From: Candidatus Hodarchaeota archaeon
Lineage (GTDB): Archaea > Asgardarchaeota > Heimdallarchaeia > Hodarchaeales > Hodarchaeaceae
Direction: 5' to 3'
Length of the DNA stretch: 64,000 bases
Assembly: GCA_016840285.1 (NCBI GenBank)
Contig: JAEOSR010000062.1
Coordinates: 1-64,000, forward strand
Made by a program: the position numbers and the translations under genes. A model generated the notes under the pieces. The model ran no database searches. It was not told the origin of the DNA and saw only the letters and a list, made by a program, of their open reading frames with translations. Each line of letters opens with the position of its first letter. The stretch's first letter is position 1. Of this stretch, positions 63,052 through 64,000 are shown piece after piece.

Positions 63052-64000
63052 TCATCCAAAGATTAACGACTTAACAATAACTGGAAATACCCGATTATTA
63101 ACAACAGGCTGCCCAATATCAATGAAATCTCCCTCTTTTAAAGAAATTTCGTCGATAGAGATGATATCATTTTGTATCCTTGTTTCTCGTTGGAGAACAT
63201 TACCCACCGAGTTCCCAATATCTGTATCAAATATCATTATAATGGGCTTATTATTTTCGATCGTTTTAGGCAGAGCACTAACCACCCCCTTTGAGAATGT
63301 TGTTAGTTTTTCATATACTGTTCTAACTGGATCATGAAACGCCAATGCGATTGCTTCTTTTCCCTCAAGAAGATCAAATCTTTGTAAAGCAGTTGAAATT
63401 TGAGTAGCAACGTGTTCTTCTGATAACATCTCCCGTTGAATTATTGGTGTGACGATGGGCAAATTTCTAATTGGAAAGAAAGTCTCCATTGTTTCTAGTG
63501 ACATAAATGTTGTGGATCCACTTACTTGTAATGTATATTCACTCGCTCCTATCACGGTTGCTCGAATTTTTTCAGGTACTTCTATCCAGTTTGTTTTATT
63601 TTCGAATCGAAATCGAATTTGGTTACCTAATTGTAAGCCGAGATCATTATAACTTTGAGTATTTTTCTTGTAGATATATTCTGCTACACCACCAGAAAAA
63701 CTCCAAAAAATCTTTCCATTAACACTTTCTGTAGGTAATGGAGAGGTCATCATAAGCTTTTTAGTGAATGATGACATTTTTTGTCCAGTGATGACTTCTA
63801 GTAAAGCGGAGGCTAACTTATGAGCAATCTGATCCTTTTGGGAATGAGTAACGATATCTCCTAGGCCTAAGTCTAGCTCGCAATGAGCTAACGTGATTCT
63901 TCCAGCAGGTTCTAATCGAATTATCTCATCTTTGTCATTAAAGACAATTAGTCGCCCTCCGACATTAATACAGGCTGTGGTTGTTATCTTACCACTATCA
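63052..64000 (-). CDS. eutA: Ethanolamine ammonia-lyase reactivase EutA, N-terminus beyond the window
   Basis: The frame is open from the right edge through 63052, about 316 codons, and the ATG at 63777 is internal. The visible part begins ACINVGGRLIVFNDKDE, with LEPAGRI soon after, typical of the middle of EutA. It continues with a GGVAEYI segment, VSGSTTFM, RNLPIVTPII, KPIIMIFDTDIGNSVGNVL and DEISLKEGDFIDIGQP. EutA uses ATP to swap damaged B12 out of ethanolamine ammonia-lyase. About 150 residues of the N-terminus, with the first actin-like half, are outside the window, where eutBC may also lie. Ethanolamine use and a need for B12 are therefore inferred for this organism. Confidence 0.87.
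   Translation of the reverse strand, partial: DSGKITTTACINVGGRLIVFNDKDEIIRLEPAGRITLAHCELDLGLGDIVTHSQKDQIAHKLASALLEVITGQKMSSFTKKLMMTSPLPTESVNGKIFWSFSGGVAEYIYKKNTQSYNDLGLQLGNQIRFRFENKTNWIEVPEKIRATVIGASEYTLQVSGSTTFMSLETMETFFPIRNLPIVTPIIQREMLSEEHVATQISTALQRFDLLEGKEAIALAFHDPVRTVYEKLTTFSKGVVSALPKTIENNKPIIMIFDTDIGNSVGNVLQRETRIQNDIISIDEISLKEGDFIDIGQPVVNNRVFPVIVKSLIFG

Overview
The window looks like a piece of an Asgard archaeal genome, most likely from the Heimdallarchaeia side. This is inference, because there is no rRNA gene or marker phylogeny. The base composition is AT-rich, TTG and GTG starts are common, and TATA-like boxes often sit about 25 bases before a start. There is a geranylgeranyl reductase for archaeal lipids, a Rab/Ras-like protein with a ruined nucleotide site, and a protein with a longin/roadblock-like segment. 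Several very large secreted proteins carry C-terminal membrane anchors. Bacterial-type genes (uvrA, tryptophanase, xanthine dehydrogenase, EutA) are mixed in. I saw no rRNA, tRNA or CRISPR array.

Layout. Positions 1-13795 (minus) hold one giant open frame running off the left edge: a signal peptide, DUF2341, a LamG-like domain, four lectin-like repeats, then at least 38 Ig-like repeats of about 95 residues in two alternating types. Positions 14346-15841 (plus) hold a Nif3-like protein, a YbaK-type tRNA editing protein and a 54-residue CxxC protein. Positions 15816-23516 (minus) form an apparent operon: two small ORFs, a longin-like protein, a 1185-residue zinc-ribbon membrane protein and two secreted, membrane-anchored proteins. 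It diverges from 23605-26329 (plus), which holds a winged-helix protein, a MinD/ParA-like ATPase and an anchored helical protein. A perfect 11-bp inverted repeat lies in the shared promoter. Positions 26395-30038 (minus) hold three DNA methyltransferase-type genes; the first of them is a degenerate copy of its neighbour and no nuclease is visible. A TnpB fragment follows.

Positions 30729-38581 hold geranylgeranyl reductase, tryptophanase, an MttB-family methyltransferase without internal amber codon, and uvrA. Positions 39036-47561 (plus) hold a calcium-loop repeat surface protein and a heterodimeric ABC exporter with one degenerate ATP site. Positions 47587-55248 hold an anchored secreted protein, an M42 peptidase, a GNAT enzyme, the pseudo-GTPase with a small membrane protein, two short-chain dehydrogenases, an SCP2-like protein and a further membrane protein.

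Positions 55285-64000 look catabolic: DUF1116 (AllG/YlbE-like), a 57-residue FdrA-associated protein, FdrA (AllF-like) and an acyl-CoA dehydrogenase on one strand. Divergent from these are xanthine dehydrogenase-family molybdenum and 2Fe-2S subunits, followed by a YfcE-like phosphodiesterase and EutA, which runs off the right edge. Together these suggest use of purines or related amides and of ethanolamine, but several partner subunits are not in view.

The best candidates for undescribed biology are the pseudo-methyltransferase/methyltransferase pair at 28331-30038, the operator-controlled MinD/membrane-protein locus at 15816-26329, the Rab-like pseudo-GTPase with its 4-TM partner, and the giant two-type repeat adhesin with its three-unit higher-order pattern.
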